A DNA stretch of 64,000 nt from Leifsonia sp. TF02-11 (GTDB taxonomy: Bacteria; Actinomycetota; Actinomycetes; Actinomycetales; Microbacteriaceae), in the NCBI RefSeq assembly GCF_017565305.1, contig NZ_JAGEKP010000008.1:248001-312000 (forward strand), in the 5' to 3' direction. The notes beneath the pieces are model-generated. The model was not told where the DNA came from, did not search any database, and saw only the letters and a list, made by a program, of their open reading frames with translations. Both the position numbers and the translations under genes were made by a program. This document shows, one piece after another, positions 17,477-26,806 of this stretch. The number at the start of each line of letters is the position of its first letter. Positions within the stretch are counted from its first letter, which is position 1.

Positions 17477-17508
17477 GATGGCCGGAGAGCGGCAACTCTC
17501 CGGCCATC
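17477..17508 (+). terminator. Hairpin between padR and the ABC exporter
   Basis: Perfect 13-bp stem GATGGCCGGAGAG / CTCTCCGGCCATC, loop CGGCAA. No T tract follows. It lies 30 bases after padR and 102 bases before the ABC ATPase start, so it may terminate or attenuate transcription into the exporter genes. Confidence 0.65.
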
Positions 17509-17610
17509 CACACCTTCGATCGTTCCTCACGGAACCTGCGTCAACAGTCACCGAGGGCATGTCCATGATATGCCCGCGCGGTGGCTGCCCGAGATGAAAG
17601 GAAGCCACCC

Positions 17611-18624
17611 GTGGCATCACAGAACGGCTCGGCGCTCGTCGCCGAGCACCTCGTCAAGTCCTACAGCGGAGGTCGGGGCAAGCCCACCATCCGCGCCGTC
17701 GACGATCTCGGCTTCGAGGTCGCCTCCGGCACCGTCTTCGGACTGCTCGGCCCCAACGGGGCGGGCAAGTCCACCACGATGAAGATCCTGTCCACCCTCG
17801 CGAGGGCAGACTCCGGGTCGGCGTTCGTGGCCGGGATCGACGTCACCAGGAATCCGGGCCGGGTACGGCGAGCCATCGGCTTCGTCGCCCAGAAGCCGGT
17901 CTCCGACCCCAACGACACCGGGGCCGAGAACCTCGTGCTCGCCGGGCGGCTCCAGGGGATGAGCGGGCGGAGCGCCCGGGCGCGCGCTGCCGAGCTCCTC
18001 GACCGCTTCGGTCTGACCGAACACGCCAGGCGGCAGGTCAAGACCTACTCGGGCGGCATGGCCCGCAAGCTCGACGTCGCCATCGGTCTCATGCACCATC
18101 CGCAGGTGCTGTTCCTCGACGAGCCGACCACCGGCCTCGACCCGGAGGCGCGCGCCGAGCTGTGGGCGGAGCTCGAGCGGATGACCGCCTCCGAGAACCT
18201 CACGGTGCTGCTCACCACCCACTACCTGGACGAGGCCGACCGGCTGGCCGACCGGCTGGCGATCGTCGACCACGGCCGGATCGTCGTGGGAGGCACCCCG
18301 GAGGAGCTGAAGAACGGCCTCCGCGGAGACGCCGTGATCGTCGAGCTGGCTCCCGACGCCGATCCGTTCGCCGCGCTCACGGCGCTCGAACGCGTCGACG
18401 CCCTCCGCGAGGTCGGCGGCGACGGGCGGACGCTGCGGGCACGCGCCGACAACGGCGCCGCGACCCTCCCCGCCGCGCTCGCCTCGTTGGAGGCGGCAGC
18501 CGTCGGCGTCGCCTCCGCGACGGTCGCCCGGCCCAGCCTGGACGACGTCTACCTGCGGCACACCGGCCGCACCTTCACGCGGGCGCAGGAGTCCGCCGAG
18601 CACGTTCTGGAGACCGCATCATGA
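17611..18624 (+). CDS. ABC transporter ATP-binding protein, DrrA type
   Basis: 337 residues from GTG 17611, chosen because AAAGGAAG lies 7-8 bases upstream; an upstream in-frame GTG at 17581 lacks one. Walker A GPNGAGKSTT, signature TYSGGMARKLDVAIGL, Walker B VLFLDEPTTGLD and H-loop LLTTHYLDEAD are all intact. The C-terminal DrrA-type domain (about 235-337) is present. It overlaps the permease gene by four bases (ATGA), so the two form one exporter, probably for a drug or lipid and probably controlled by PadR. Confidence 0.93.
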   Translation: MASQNGSALVAEHLVKSYSGGRGKPTIRAVDDLGFEVASGTVFGLLGPNGAGKSTTMKILSTLARADSGSAFVAGIDVTRNPGRVRRAIGFVAQKPVSDPNDTGAENLVLAGRLQGMSGRSARARAAELLDRFGLTEHARRQVKTYSGGMARKLDVAIGLMHHPQVLFLDEPTTGLDPEARAELWAELERMTASENLTVLLTTHYLDEADRLADRLAIVDHGRIVVGGTPEELKNGLRGDAVIVELAPDADPFAALTALERVDALREVGGDGRTLRARADNGAATLPAALASLEAAAVGVASATVARPSLDDVYLRHTGRTFTRAQESAEHVLETAS

Positions 18625-19445
18625 CCGCCATCGCAACCGCACCCACAGCATCCTCCCGCCGCGGGGGTCCGACGTTCCTCACCCACACCGCCCTGCTGAC
18701 AGGGCGCCAGCTCCGCTGGGCCATCCGGATGCCGGCGTTCCTCGTGATGAACCTGGTGCAGCCCGTGATCTGGCTGCTGCTCTTCGGCCAGCTCTTCAAA
18801 TCGGTGACCGAGATCCCCGGATTCGGGGTGGGACAGAGCTACCTGGAGTACCTGACGCCGGGCATCGTGATGATGCTCGCACTGTTCGGCAGCGCCTGGT
18901 CGGGAACGGTCTACATCCAGGACATGGATCGCGGGGTGATGGACCGCTTCCTCACCTCGCCCACCAATCGCGGAGCGATGATCGTCTCGACGCTGGTCTA
19001 CCAGTCGATCCTCGCCGTCGTGCAGTCGCTCATCGTGGTGGGGATCGCGTTCTGGGCGGGAGCGCGGTTCGACGGCGGTCTCGGCGGGATGCTGCTCCTC
19101 CTGCTCGGCGTCGTGCTGCTCACCGCGGTGTTCTGCTCCTTCTCGAACGCCGTGGCGCTGCTCGCCCGTGACCAGACCGCGCTGATCGGCATCTCGCAGC
19201 TCATCACGCTGCCGCTGATGTTCCTCAGCTCGGCGATCATGAACACGAAGCTGTCACCGGAGTGGGTGCGGAACGTCGCAGCCTACAACCCGTTCGAGTG
19301 GGCCGTCATCGTCGGCCGGGAGGCGCTCAGCGCGCATCCCGACTGGGCCAGTCTCTGGGGGCACGCCGGCCTTCTCGCCGCCCTCGCGGTGGTCATGGCC
19401 GCCCTGGCGACGAGCGCCTTCCGCGTGTATCAGCGCTCAGCGTGA
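18621..19445 (+). CDS. ABC-2 type permease, DrrB-like
   Basis: 274 residues; the ATG overlaps the stop of the ATPase gene. After a short cytoplasmic N-terminus there are six predicted membrane helices with the ABC-2 signature region (LEYLTPGIVMMLALFGSAW; PLMFLSSAIMNTKLSPEWVRN; NPFEWAVIVGREAL). It forms the membrane half of the DrrAB-like exporter. Its last 53 bases overlap the end of the convergent membrane-protein gene at 19393. Confidence 0.9.
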   Translation: MTAIATAPTASSRRGGPTFLTHTALLTGRQLRWAIRMPAFLVMNLVQPVIWLLLFGQLFKSVTEIPGFGVGQSYLEYLTPGIVMMLALFGSAWSGTVYIQDMDRGVMDRFLTSPTNRGAMIVSTLVYQSILAVVQSLIVVGIAFWAGARFDGGLGGMLLLLLGVVLLTAVFCSFSNAVALLARDQTALIGISQLITLPLMFLSSAIMNTKLSPEWVRNVAAYNPFEWAVIVGREALSAHPDWASLWGHAGLLAALAVVMAALATSAFRVYQRSA

Positions 19446-21087
19446 ACAGCACGAGCATCACCCAGCCGACGAGGTAGACCGCGAAGTAGTACATGAAGTG
19501 GTTGGCGGGGGCGGTCAGGAACGTGATCCCGGCCTGTGCGGCCAGCAGTCCGAAGACCAGCGCGAACATCCATCGCCGCAGCACAAGTGCGGCGACGAAC
19601 GCGAGGGCGACGAGGAGCAGCACCGGGGTCACGTTCCAGACGACGGGGGTGAGTGCGGTGAACTCCGCGTCATGGGAGACCGTGAGGAGCGCCGCGGCTG
19701 CGGCGTGACGGACTTCGGGCGAGATCGGGACAGCCAGCGGGTTGCGCTGCTCGAAGTCGTCCTTGTAGTGCTGGGCCACGTCGCTGATGAGAAAGTCCCA
19801 CCCCTGGGTCTTGTTCACGGGAATCGGACCCATCGCGTTCGTCGCCAGGAAGGTCTGCATTCTCGCGTCGAGGAACGCGCCCGGATTCTCGGCGACCAAT
19901 GATGCGTACGCGAGTTCGAATTCCGTGAGGTGTGAGCGATAGCCGTCGCGGACGATGCCGGCCGTGAAGAAGGCGGGGATGTTGTAGATGTTCTTCGGCT
20001 GCTGTTTCACCTTCTTCACATCCACGACGCGATCGATCGCCTTCAGGTTCCGCTCGAGGTTCGCGCCGCCGAGCTCGCCGCCCTGGAGCATCGCCGAAAG
20101 GGGATTGATGACCGCTGTGATGGCATAGCGGGGGCTCGCGGTGGCCACGCTGGTGCCGGCGATCCCTGTGAACGCGAGACCCGTGGCCACCAGGGCGGCG
20201 ATCGCCGTGCGCACCCGTACGCCGGCCTTCCTCGGCTGGAAGACCCGGAGGGAGATCGCCAACACCGGGATCAACACGAGAAGGAGGGTCGCCTCCGATC
20301 GCCAGAACGCGGCGAGCGCGGCAGCGGTACTCAGGAAGAAGAACTCGCGATAACGGTCGGTCACGAGCTCGCGGCGTAGGTGGATCGCCACCACGCGGAA
20401 GAGGACGGCGAGCTCGATGAAGGACATCATGGTGACCCGAAGCGGGTTCTGGACGTACAGGAGTACCGGGAAGAAGAGGAATGGAACGATGAGGAGGTAC
20501 GCGAGCTGGGGCCGTTTCAGGATCGACCAGGAACGCGCCACGATGTAGCCGGCGACGAAGGATCCGAAGACGGACTGGATGATGAGGATGCCCGCCGGGG
20601 TCGGGATGAGTGTCATCGCCACTCCGAAGTACAGACTGGTGAAGACGTGCTGCCACGTGCCCAGCCAGTTCTGTTGGACGTCGGTGAGGACGTAGTACTC
20701 GTCATAGATCCAGAGGCCCGGCCAGATCAGCAGCAGCACGACGATGTTGACGGCTGTGAGGGCCAGTCCGACGAACAGCCAACGGAGGTAGACCGGATCA
20801 CCGGTGTGTACTTTCGCGAAGAACCGTCGCACATAGTAGACGGCCACAGCGAAGAGCAGCAAGAAGAGGACGCGGACGCCGAACCAGATGATCACGCGAA
20901 GCATCGAGATCATCGCCGGCGAGAGCGAGAAGTCCGCGCTGCCGAGGTCTGTCGGGAGCTCGGCAGCGAAGGGCGGATCGAACGCGACCAGTGACGAGAA
21001 CGTGATGAGCGGTAGGCCGATCACGGCGGCGATGAGTGCGGAGGAGAGCACCGGGCGCACACGGATCTTTCGCATGAACTCAGACAT
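19393..21087 (-). CDS. Polytopic membrane protein, GT-C-like, paralogue 2
   Basis: 564 residues with about ten or more membrane helices. The first large extracytoplasmic loop holds WIYDEYYVLTDVQQNWLGTW, an acidic Asp-Glu pair after helix 2-3, the position where GT-C glycosyltransferases (and the DUF6020-type membrane proteins) carry their catalytic acid. A second soluble loop (about 330-430) contains GGANLERNLKAIDRVVDV. I infer a polyprenyl-phosphate-sugar-dependent glycosyltransferase. It is closely related along its whole length to the upstream gene and overlaps it by 8 bases, a tandem duplication. Confidence 0.65.
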   Translation of the reverse strand: MSEFMRKIRVRPVLSSALIAAVIGLPLITFSSLVAFDPPFAAELPTDLGSADFSLSPAMISMLRVIIWFGVRVLFLLLFAVAVYYVRRFFAKVHTGDPVYLRWLFVGLALTAVNIVVLLLIWPGLWIYDEYYVLTDVQQNWLGTWQHVFTSLYFGVAMTLIPTPAGILIIQSVFGSFVAGYIVARSWSILKRPQLAYLLIVPFLFFPVLLYVQNPLRVTMMSFIELAVLFRVVAIHLRRELVTDRYREFFFLSTAAALAAFWRSEATLLLVLIPVLAISLRVFQPRKAGVRVRTAIAALVATGLAFTGIAGTSVATASPRYAITAVINPLSAMLQGGELGGANLERNLKAIDRVVDVKKVKQQPKNIYNIPAFFTAGIVRDGYRSHLTEFELAYASLVAENPGAFLDARMQTFLATNAMGPIPVNKTQGWDFLISDVAQHYKDDFEQRNPLAVPISPEVRHAAAAALLTVSHDAEFTALTPVVWNVTPVLLLVALAFVAALVLRRWMFALVFGLLAAQAGITFLTAPANHFMYYFAVYLVGWVMLVLFTLSADTRGRRSSPGRP

Positions 21088-22762
21088 CGAGCATCCTGCT
21101 CGTCGGCTTCGTCAGTGATGGCCGCCCGTCGCGCGCGCGAATCGGTCGAAGTGCGAAGAAGCCGACGAGCACCCATCCCGCGAGGTAGACGGCCCAGTAG
21201 TACATGAAGTAGCTCGCCGGTGCGGTCACGAAGGTGATCCCGGCCTGGGCGAGGAGTATCGCGAAGGTCGTGGCGAACATCCAGCATCGACGGAACAGCG
21301 CGACGATGAGCGAGACGAACAGGGCGAGCAGTACCGGGATCACCGTCCAGACGATCGGTGTGAGGGGGGTGGGCGAGGTTCCGCTCGGTACCAGGAGCAG
21401 CGTGCGGACCGTGGCGAACCGGACCTCCTCCGACAGCGGGACGGCCGACGGGTTGCGGGCTTGGAACGCGCCGAGGTAGCGCTCGGCGCTCTTGGCGAGG
21501 AACCCACCGCCCTGGATCTCGTTGCCGGGGATGTCGCCGATCGAGTTCGTCGCCAGGAATGTCCTGATCCTGGCATTGAGGAACGCTGTCGGATTCTCGA
21601 TGACAAGCGATGCGTACGCCAGCTCGAACTCCGTGAGGTGCGCGCGATAATCCGGCCGGAGTGCTCGGTCGAGGTGGATGTTGAAGATGTCGGGCACTTC
21701 CCGTACCTTCTGCACGTCGACGACGCGGTCGATCGCTTCGAGGTTGCGGGTGAGATTGGGGCCGCCGAGCGGTTCCTGGAGCATGATCGACAGCGGGTTG
21801 AGTGCGGCAGTGATCGGGTAGCGGGGGCTGGACGAGGCGACGCTCAATCCGGCGATTCCGGTGAAAGCCAGTGCGGTGGCGATGAGCACGGCGACGGCCC
21901 GGCGGAGGGGTACTCCGGCTTCCGTCGGGCGGAAGACCCGCAACAGGATGGCGAGCACCGGGATGAGGAGCAGAAGAGGTGCGGTCTCGCTGCGCCAGAA
22001 CGCAGCGATGGTCAGCGCCGTGGTCAGGAAGAAGAACTCGCGGTAGCGATTGGTCACGAGGTCTCTGCGCAGCCAGATCACCAGGGCTCGGAAGAGCACC
22101 GCGAGTTCGATGTACGTGACCATCGTGACGCGCAAGGGGAATTGGTTGAAGAGTAGGACGGGGAAGAACAGGAAGGGGAGGATGAGGAGGTAGGCGAGCT
22201 TGGGGCGGCTGAAGAGCGACCAGGATCGGGCGACGACGTAGCCGGCGACGAAGGACGCGAACACGTACTGGACGATGAGGATGCCCGAGGGGATGGGGAT
22301 GGCTGTGAGGGCCACTCCGAAGTAGATGCTGGTGAAGATGTGTTGCCAGGTTCCGAGCCAGTTCTCTTGGACGTCGGCGAGGACGTAGAACTCGTCGAAG
22401 ACCCAGAATCCGGGCCAGATCAGGAGCAGGACGATGGTGTTCACTCCGATGAAGCCGGAGCTGACGATCAGCCAGCGGCGGTAGACCGGGTCGCCACTGC
22501 GGACGCGGGAGAAGAATCTGCGGGCGAAGTAGATCGCCACGGCCAGCAGCACCAGGAACACGAAACGGATGCCGAGCCAGATGACGATTCTGGCGACGGC
22601 CAAGACAGCGGGGGAGACGTCGTAATCGGGGCCGGTGTCCGATGGCGGGGCATCCGTGAGCGGGGAGTCGAAGGCCACCAGTGACGACACCGCGATGAGC
22701 GGAATGCCGACCGCGAGCGCGAAGAGCGCTGACGAGAAGACCGGTCGGGACATGATTCGCAT
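21080..22762 (-). CDS. Polytopic membrane protein, GT-C-like, paralogue 1
   Basis: 560 residues if started at the ATG at 22762 (a second ATG at 22777 would add five residues). I prefer 22762 because TACCAT lies exactly six bases upstream, the leaderless spacing seen elsewhere in this window. The DE motif is conserved in WVFDEFYVLADVQENWLGTW, and the second loop reads GGPNLTRNLEAIDRVVDV, nearly as in the downstream paralogue. The gene diverges from gtrA with about 20 bases between starts, linking it to the glycosylation cluster. Confidence 0.65.
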   Translation of the reverse strand: MRIMSRPVFSSALFALAVGIPLIAVSSLVAFDSPLTDAPPSDTGPDYDVSPAVLAVARIVIWLGIRFVFLVLLAVAIYFARRFFSRVRSGDPVYRRWLIVSSGFIGVNTIVLLLIWPGFWVFDEFYVLADVQENWLGTWQHIFTSIYFGVALTAIPIPSGILIVQYVFASFVAGYVVARSWSLFSRPKLAYLLILPFLFFPVLLFNQFPLRVTMVTYIELAVLFRALVIWLRRDLVTNRYREFFFLTTALTIAAFWRSETAPLLLLIPVLAILLRVFRPTEAGVPLRRAVAVLIATALAFTGIAGLSVASSSPRYPITAALNPLSIMLQEPLGGPNLTRNLEAIDRVVDVQKVREVPDIFNIHLDRALRPDYRAHLTEFELAYASLVIENPTAFLNARIRTFLATNSIGDIPGNEIQGGGFLAKSAERYLGAFQARNPSAVPLSEEVRFATVRTLLLVPSGTSPTPLTPIVWTVIPVLLALFVSLIVALFRRCWMFATTFAILLAQAGITFVTAPASYFMYYWAVYLAGWVLVGFFALRPIRARDGRPSLTKPTSRMLDV

Positions 22763-22767
22763 TGCGG

Positions 22768-22774
22768 TATGGTA
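22768..22774. promoter_or_regulatory. Overlapping divergent -10 elements (TATGGTA)
   Basis: On the plus strand TATGGT (22768-22773) is nine bases before the gtrA ATG at 22783. On the minus strand TACCAT (22774-22769) is six bases before the ATG at 22762. The two -10 hexamers share five bases, so both divergent genes would be transcribed from one melted site. Confidence 0.5.
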
Positions 22775-22782
22775 CATGAATC

Positions 22783-23214
22783 ATGTCGATGTCACATTTC
22801 AGGAAGAGCTGGGAATCGGGCCTGTTCCGCCAGCTGCTCCGCTTCCTGTCGACCACGGTCGTCGGCGTCGTGATCGATGTCGGCGGGTTCGTCCTGCTGG
22901 CGATGGCCGGCCTCCCCGCCGGCATCGCGAACCTGGTGAGCGCCGGCGTGTCCGTGCTCGCCGTCTACGCGCTCAGCAGAGGGATGGTCTTCCCCGGCCG
23001 GCACACGGTCGGCGGCCTGCTCGCGTTCTTCGGCTGGTACGCGGTGTCCATCCTGCTGTTCTCGTGGCTCATCCAGTGGGGCGTGGATGCGCTGGCGATC
23101 CCGGAGCTCCTGGCCAAGCTCATCTCGTTGCCGCTGTCCTTCACCCTCAACTTCGTCGCGGTCCGCACAATCTTCGCCGTCGTCGATCGCGCTGCGCATC
23201 GGGGTGACGGATGA
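22783..23214 (+). CDS. GtrA family membrane protein
   Basis: 143 residues with four membrane helices. The start FRQLLRFLSTTVVGVVIDVG and the end LSLPLSFTLNFVAVRTIF match the GtrA/DPMS family, thought to flip undecaprenyl-phosphate-linked sugars or to anchor the matching glycosyltransferase. With the GtrB-like enzyme at 26045 and the GT-C-like proteins on the other strand, this completes the parts of a Gtr-type three-component glycosylation system. A second in-frame ATG at 22789 is possible. Confidence 0.85.
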   Translation: MSMSHFRKSWESGLFRQLLRFLSTTVVGVVIDVGGFVLLAMAGLPAGIANLVSAGVSVLAVYALSRGMVFPGRHTVGGLLAFFGWYAVSILLFSWLIQWGVDALAIPELLAKLISLPLSFTLNFVAVRTIFAVVDRAAHRGDG

Positions 23215-23286
23215 CGGGTGAAAAGCGTGATGCATTAGCTCGGAATGCGTGGGCATCAATCATTTGAGTACTTTACGCTCATATTC

Positions 23287-23883
23287 ATGACGAGCACAGG
23301 CATCGGGGAACAAGCGGTCCGCGCGGTCTTCACCGACCTCGACGGAACCCTCGTCTCGACCAAGCGCGCGAACTACGGCGCATACCGCGACGCCCTCGCG
23401 TCGGTGGGGGTCGACTTCTCCTGGCAGACGTTCCTGTCGACGTGGGGCTCCGACTCCCGCGACTTCCTGCCTCTGGTCGCGCCCGAGCTCAGTCGGGTGC
23501 AGATCGACGGGGTGCGCGCGGAGAAGGCGCGTCGGTATCCCGGCTATCTGCGGGCCACCGAGCTGAACGAGCCGCTGGTCCGGCTCCTGCGCACCTGGGC
23601 GACGAGCGTCCCCGTCGCCCTCGTCACCACAGCGAAGCGCGCCGGCGTCGACGCCGTGATCGCCCACCACGGGCTCGAGCAGCTGTTCTCGTTCATCGTC
23701 TGCGGCGACGACATCGAGCGTTCGAAGCCGGAACCCGAGGCATACCGCCTCGCGGTCGAAGCGGTCGGCCTCCACCCCGCGCAGTGCATCACGTTCGAGG
23801 ACTCCGATGTCGGTATCGAGTCGGCGGAGCGCGCGGGCGTCCCCGTCATCCGAGTCACCTGGTCCGGCGATGAGACGAACTGA
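23287..23883 (+). CDS. HAD superfamily hydrolase (phosphatase/phosphoglucomutase-like)
   Basis: 198 residues. HAD motif I is FTDLDGTLVST, motif II PVALVTTAKRAG, motif III KPEPEAY and motif IV FEDSDVGIESA, with a small helical cap. It resembles sugar-phosphate phosphatases or beta-phosphoglucomutases. TACGCT (23274-23279) is seven bases before the ATG, suggesting a leaderless start of the four-gene operon that follows; the next gene starts on its stop codon (TGATG). Confidence 0.85.
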   Translation: MTSTGIGEQAVRAVFTDLDGTLVSTKRANYGAYRDALASVGVDFSWQTFLSTWGSDSRDFLPLVAPELSRVQIDGVRAEKARRYPGYLRATELNEPLVRLLRTWATSVPVALVTTAKRAGVDAVIAHHGLEQLFSFIVCGDDIERSKPEPEAYRLAVEAVGLHPAQCITFEDSDVGIESAERAGVPVIRVTWSGDETN

Positions 23884-26048
23884 TGAGACGAACTAAAGGC
23901 TCCCGCCTCCGCCTCGGCCTCCTCGTCACGGCGGTGGTCGGGATCGTCGTGTTCGGCCTGGCGAACACCGGGCACATCATCGACGTCCTCGCCGCGTGGC
24001 CTCCCCAGCTCGACGTGTTCTGGATCGGCGTGGCGATGGTCCTCGTCCTCCTCGGCAACGTGGCGCGGGCGGTCCGCACGAAGACGGTCCTCGACCAGGC
24101 GCGCCCCGGCAAGCTCCGGTACCACCTGGACGCCCTTGCGGTCGGCGTGCTGTTCAACATCCTGCTGCCGTTCCGTGCGGGCGAGATCGCCAGAGCGGGA
24201 GTGCTCAGCCGCCGGCTGAGGATCAGCCTGCTCTACACCGCGACGGCCATCGCCATCGAGCGGTTGCTCGATGTCGCGGTCGTCGCGGCTGCGCTGCTCC
24301 TGTTCGGCGCCTTCTCCGGGCTCTCCTTCGACGCGCTCGCCGCCGCCGTGCCGATGCTCGTCTTCGTGATCGCGGTCATCGCGGCGTTCGTCCTCTTCGT
24401 CCGCGAGAACCGCGTGCTCATGCGACTGGTCTTCGCCCTCACCGGTCTTCTCGCCGACGGGCCCCGTGCCCGCCTCCGGATGTCGTCGTGGTCGCTCATC
24501 CACGGCTACCAGGCGCTACTCCGGTCGCCGTCGCAGGTGATCCGGTACGTCGTCGCGTTCGTCCTGTCGTGGAGCGGCTACCTTCTCGCGGTCTACATCA
24601 TCCTCGAGCGCGTCTTCACGACCGGCGCTGTCCGTCCGGTCGGTGCCGGAGTGTTCGCCCCGTTCGTGTTCCCCGAGTCGCTCTTCGGGCTGCCGTTCCT
24701 CTCCGACTACGCCGTGGAGCTCGGCCTGCACCTCACCGCGGTGGGTGCGCTCACCGACCCGATCTGGGTGCTCTCGCTCGCGTTCGTGATCTGGACCGTG
24801 CTGAACCTGCCCACCGCGATCTACGGCGTGGTCCGGCTCTTCAGCAGATCGTTCTTCGGCCGCGTCGACGGCGACGCCTCGGCGGGGACCATCGCCCGGC
24901 TCGACAGGAGCCAGCGCAAAGACCACGAGCTCTCCAGCTTCGTCGACTCGTTCCTGCGTCGAGACGACCTCGCGATGGTCATGCACAAGCTGGAGATGAC
25001 CAGCGAGCTCGAGGTGCTGCGCTTCTTCAAGGGCGGGTCGGACGCGGTCACCGCGCTCGTCCGCGACGACGGCGAGACCCGGGTGCGCAAGGTCGTCCCC
25101 GAGCGCTACCGGGAGAAGCTTGCCCAGCAGTACCGCTGGCTGAGGAAGCACAGCGAGACGCCGTCGATGGTGCGTGCGCTGAGCGAGGCCGACGGCCCCG
25201 GCTACTACTACTTCGACATCGAATTCGATCCGCGCATGGCCACGATGTTCCGATACGTGCACACGGCGCCGGCCGACGCCTCGCGCCGCGCGCTGCTCCA
25301 CGTCTGGGACGTGATGTTCGATCACGTGTACGACCTCCGGCCGGAGGAGCGGCATCCGGAGGCCCTGGCCACCTACGTCCGCGATCGCCTGACGGATCGG
25401 CTCGGCCAAGCCGCACTCCAGCACGAGGAGCTCGCGGCGGTCCTCGAGTGCGACACCGTCGTGATCCGGGGGCGCGAGTACCCCAATCTGCATCGTCTGC
25501 TCGCCGACATCACGGCGGACGAGCGGGCGTGGTCCGATCTGGAGACCTATCGCGAGTCGTCCGCGATCCACGGCGACCTCACGATCGACAACCTGCTCAT
25601 CGACCAGGAGAGCGGCCGGGTCCTCATCATCGACCCGTCCGACGACAATCAGGTCCGCGGACCGGTGCTCGACTTCGCCCGGCACTTCCAGTCGCTCTGG
25701 GGAGGATATGAGTTCCTCAACGAGAGCGATCAGCGGCCGGAGGTCCGCATCGACCGAACCGCGGGCCGCGCCGAGATCGACTTCGAGTCATACCGCTCCG
25801 CGGGCTATCAGGAGCTGTCCGAATGGACCGAAGCGCTCGCCGCGGAACGGCTGACGCCGAGCGAGCTGCGCAGCCTCCCCTTCCACGTCGGTCTGCTCTA
25901 CGGCCGGATGCTCAGCCACCGCGTCGTCATCGACCCCGACACGGCGCTCGTGTACTTCGCGCGCTCCGTCCAGTTCCTCGACCAGTTCCGCGCGCAGTAC
26001 GACGCGGCGGGACTGGCTGCCGACTCCCGACCAGCGGAGAAGCCGTGA
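23883..26048 (+). CDS. Flippase-like (LPG-synthase TM) domain fused to an APH-type kinase
   Basis: 721 residues. Residues about 1-325 form a multi-pass domain of the AglD/MprF-type flippase family (LPG_synthase_TM; ILLPFRAGEIARAGVLSRRLRIS). Residues about 340-710 form a soluble kinase-like domain with the Brenner loop SSAIHGDLTIDNLLI and Mg-binding IIDPSDDN. The fusion suggests a lipid-linked sugar or small alcohol is phosphorylated at the membrane. It overlaps the HAD gene and the GT2 gene. The exact substrate cannot be read from the sequence. Confidence 0.75.
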   Translation: MRRTKGSRLRLGLLVTAVVGIVVFGLANTGHIIDVLAAWPPQLDVFWIGVAMVLVLLGNVARAVRTKTVLDQARPGKLRYHLDALAVGVLFNILLPFRAGEIARAGVLSRRLRISLLYTATAIAIERLLDVAVVAAALLLFGAFSGLSFDALAAAVPMLVFVIAVIAAFVLFVRENRVLMRLVFALTGLLADGPRARLRMSSWSLIHGYQALLRSPSQVIRYVVAFVLSWSGYLLAVYIILERVFTTGAVRPVGAGVFAPFVFPESLFGLPFLSDYAVELGLHLTAVGALTDPIWVLSLAFVIWTVLNLPTAIYGVVRLFSRSFFGRVDGDASAGTIARLDRSQRKDHELSSFVDSFLRRDDLAMVMHKLEMTSELEVLRFFKGGSDAVTALVRDDGETRVRKVVPERYREKLAQQYRWLRKHSETPSMVRALSEADGPGYYYFDIEFDPRMATMFRYVHTAPADASRRALLHVWDVMFDHVYDLRPEERHPEALATYVRDRLTDRLGQAALQHEELAAVLECDTVVIRGREYPNLHRLLADITADERAWSDLETYRESSAIHGDLTIDNLLIDQESGRVLIIDPSDDNQVRGPVLDFARHFQSLWGGYEFLNESDQRPEVRIDRTAGRAEIDFESYRSAGYQELSEWTEALAAERLTPSELRSLPFHVGLLYGRMLSHRVVIDPDTALVYFARSVQFLDQFRAQYDAAGLAADSRPAEKP

Positions 26049-26806
26049 AGACCGTCATCGCCATTCCTGCCTACAACTGCGCCCCGCAGCTCCCGCGTGT
26101 GCTCGCCGGACTCGATCCCGAGCGTGCACGCGGCGTGCACGAAGTCTGGGTGGTCGACAACGGCAGCACCGACGGCACGGCCGAGGTCGCCGTTCAGCAG
26201 GCCGCCGGCTGGAGCAATCTGCGGGTGTTCCGCAATCGTCGCAACGTGAACCTGGGCGGGACGCACAAGACGGTCTTCCTCAAGGCGCAGGAGGCCGGCG
26301 CGACCCACGTCGTCATCCTGCACGGCGACGACCAGGCGAAAGCACAGGAGGCGTACGAGCTCATCGCTCTGGCCTCTGCGGGCGGCCCGCAGACGATCCT
26401 CGGATCACGGTTCGCGCGCGGCGCCCGCCTGAACGGCTACGACGCCAAGCGGATCCTCGGCAACCGGGTGCTCAACGGGATCTACTCGGTCGGCACCTTG
26501 CGCGCCCTGACCGATCTCGGCTCCGGTCTCAACCTCTTCGCCCTCTCCGATCTCGACTCGCGCACATATCTGCGCTTCGGGGACAAGCTGAGCTTCAACT
26601 ACGAGCTCATCCTCGATCTGATCGGGCGCGGAGTGGACTTCCGCTATCACCCGATCACCTGGCGCGAGGAAGACCAGGTCTCCAACGCGCGCAACGTCCG
26701 CGTCTTCTCAGACGGGTTGTCGATCCTGGCGCGCTGGCGCTTCCGGCGCGACCCGTGGGGACCGGCCGCCCCCGCCACCGACTACGAATGGGATCGACTC
26801 GCATGA
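26045..26806 (+). CDS. Family 2 glycosyltransferase, polyprenyl-phosphate sugar synthase-like (GtrB)
   Basis: 253 residues from GTG 26045, overlapping the previous stop by four bases. The GT-A fold shows TVIAIPAYNCAPQLPRVL, VVDNGSTDGTAEVA, ILHGDDQAKAQEAY (metal-binding DxD-like HGDD) and LGSRFARGARLNGYD. There are no C-terminal membrane helices, unlike classical GtrB, so it may rely on GtrA or the flippase fusion for membrane docking. It probably transfers a sugar from a nucleotide donor to undecaprenyl phosphate. Confidence 0.85.
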   Translation: MKTVIAIPAYNCAPQLPRVLAGLDPERARGVHEVWVVDNGSTDGTAEVAVQQAAGWSNLRVFRNRRNVNLGGTHKTVFLKAQEAGATHVVILHGDDQAKAQEAYELIALASAGGPQTILGSRFARGARLNGYDAKRILGNRVLNGIYSVGTLRALTDLGSGLNLFALSDLDSRTYLRFGDKLSFNYELILDLIGRGVDFRYHPITWREEDQVSNARNVRVFSDGLSILARWRFRRDPWGPAAPATDYEWDRLA

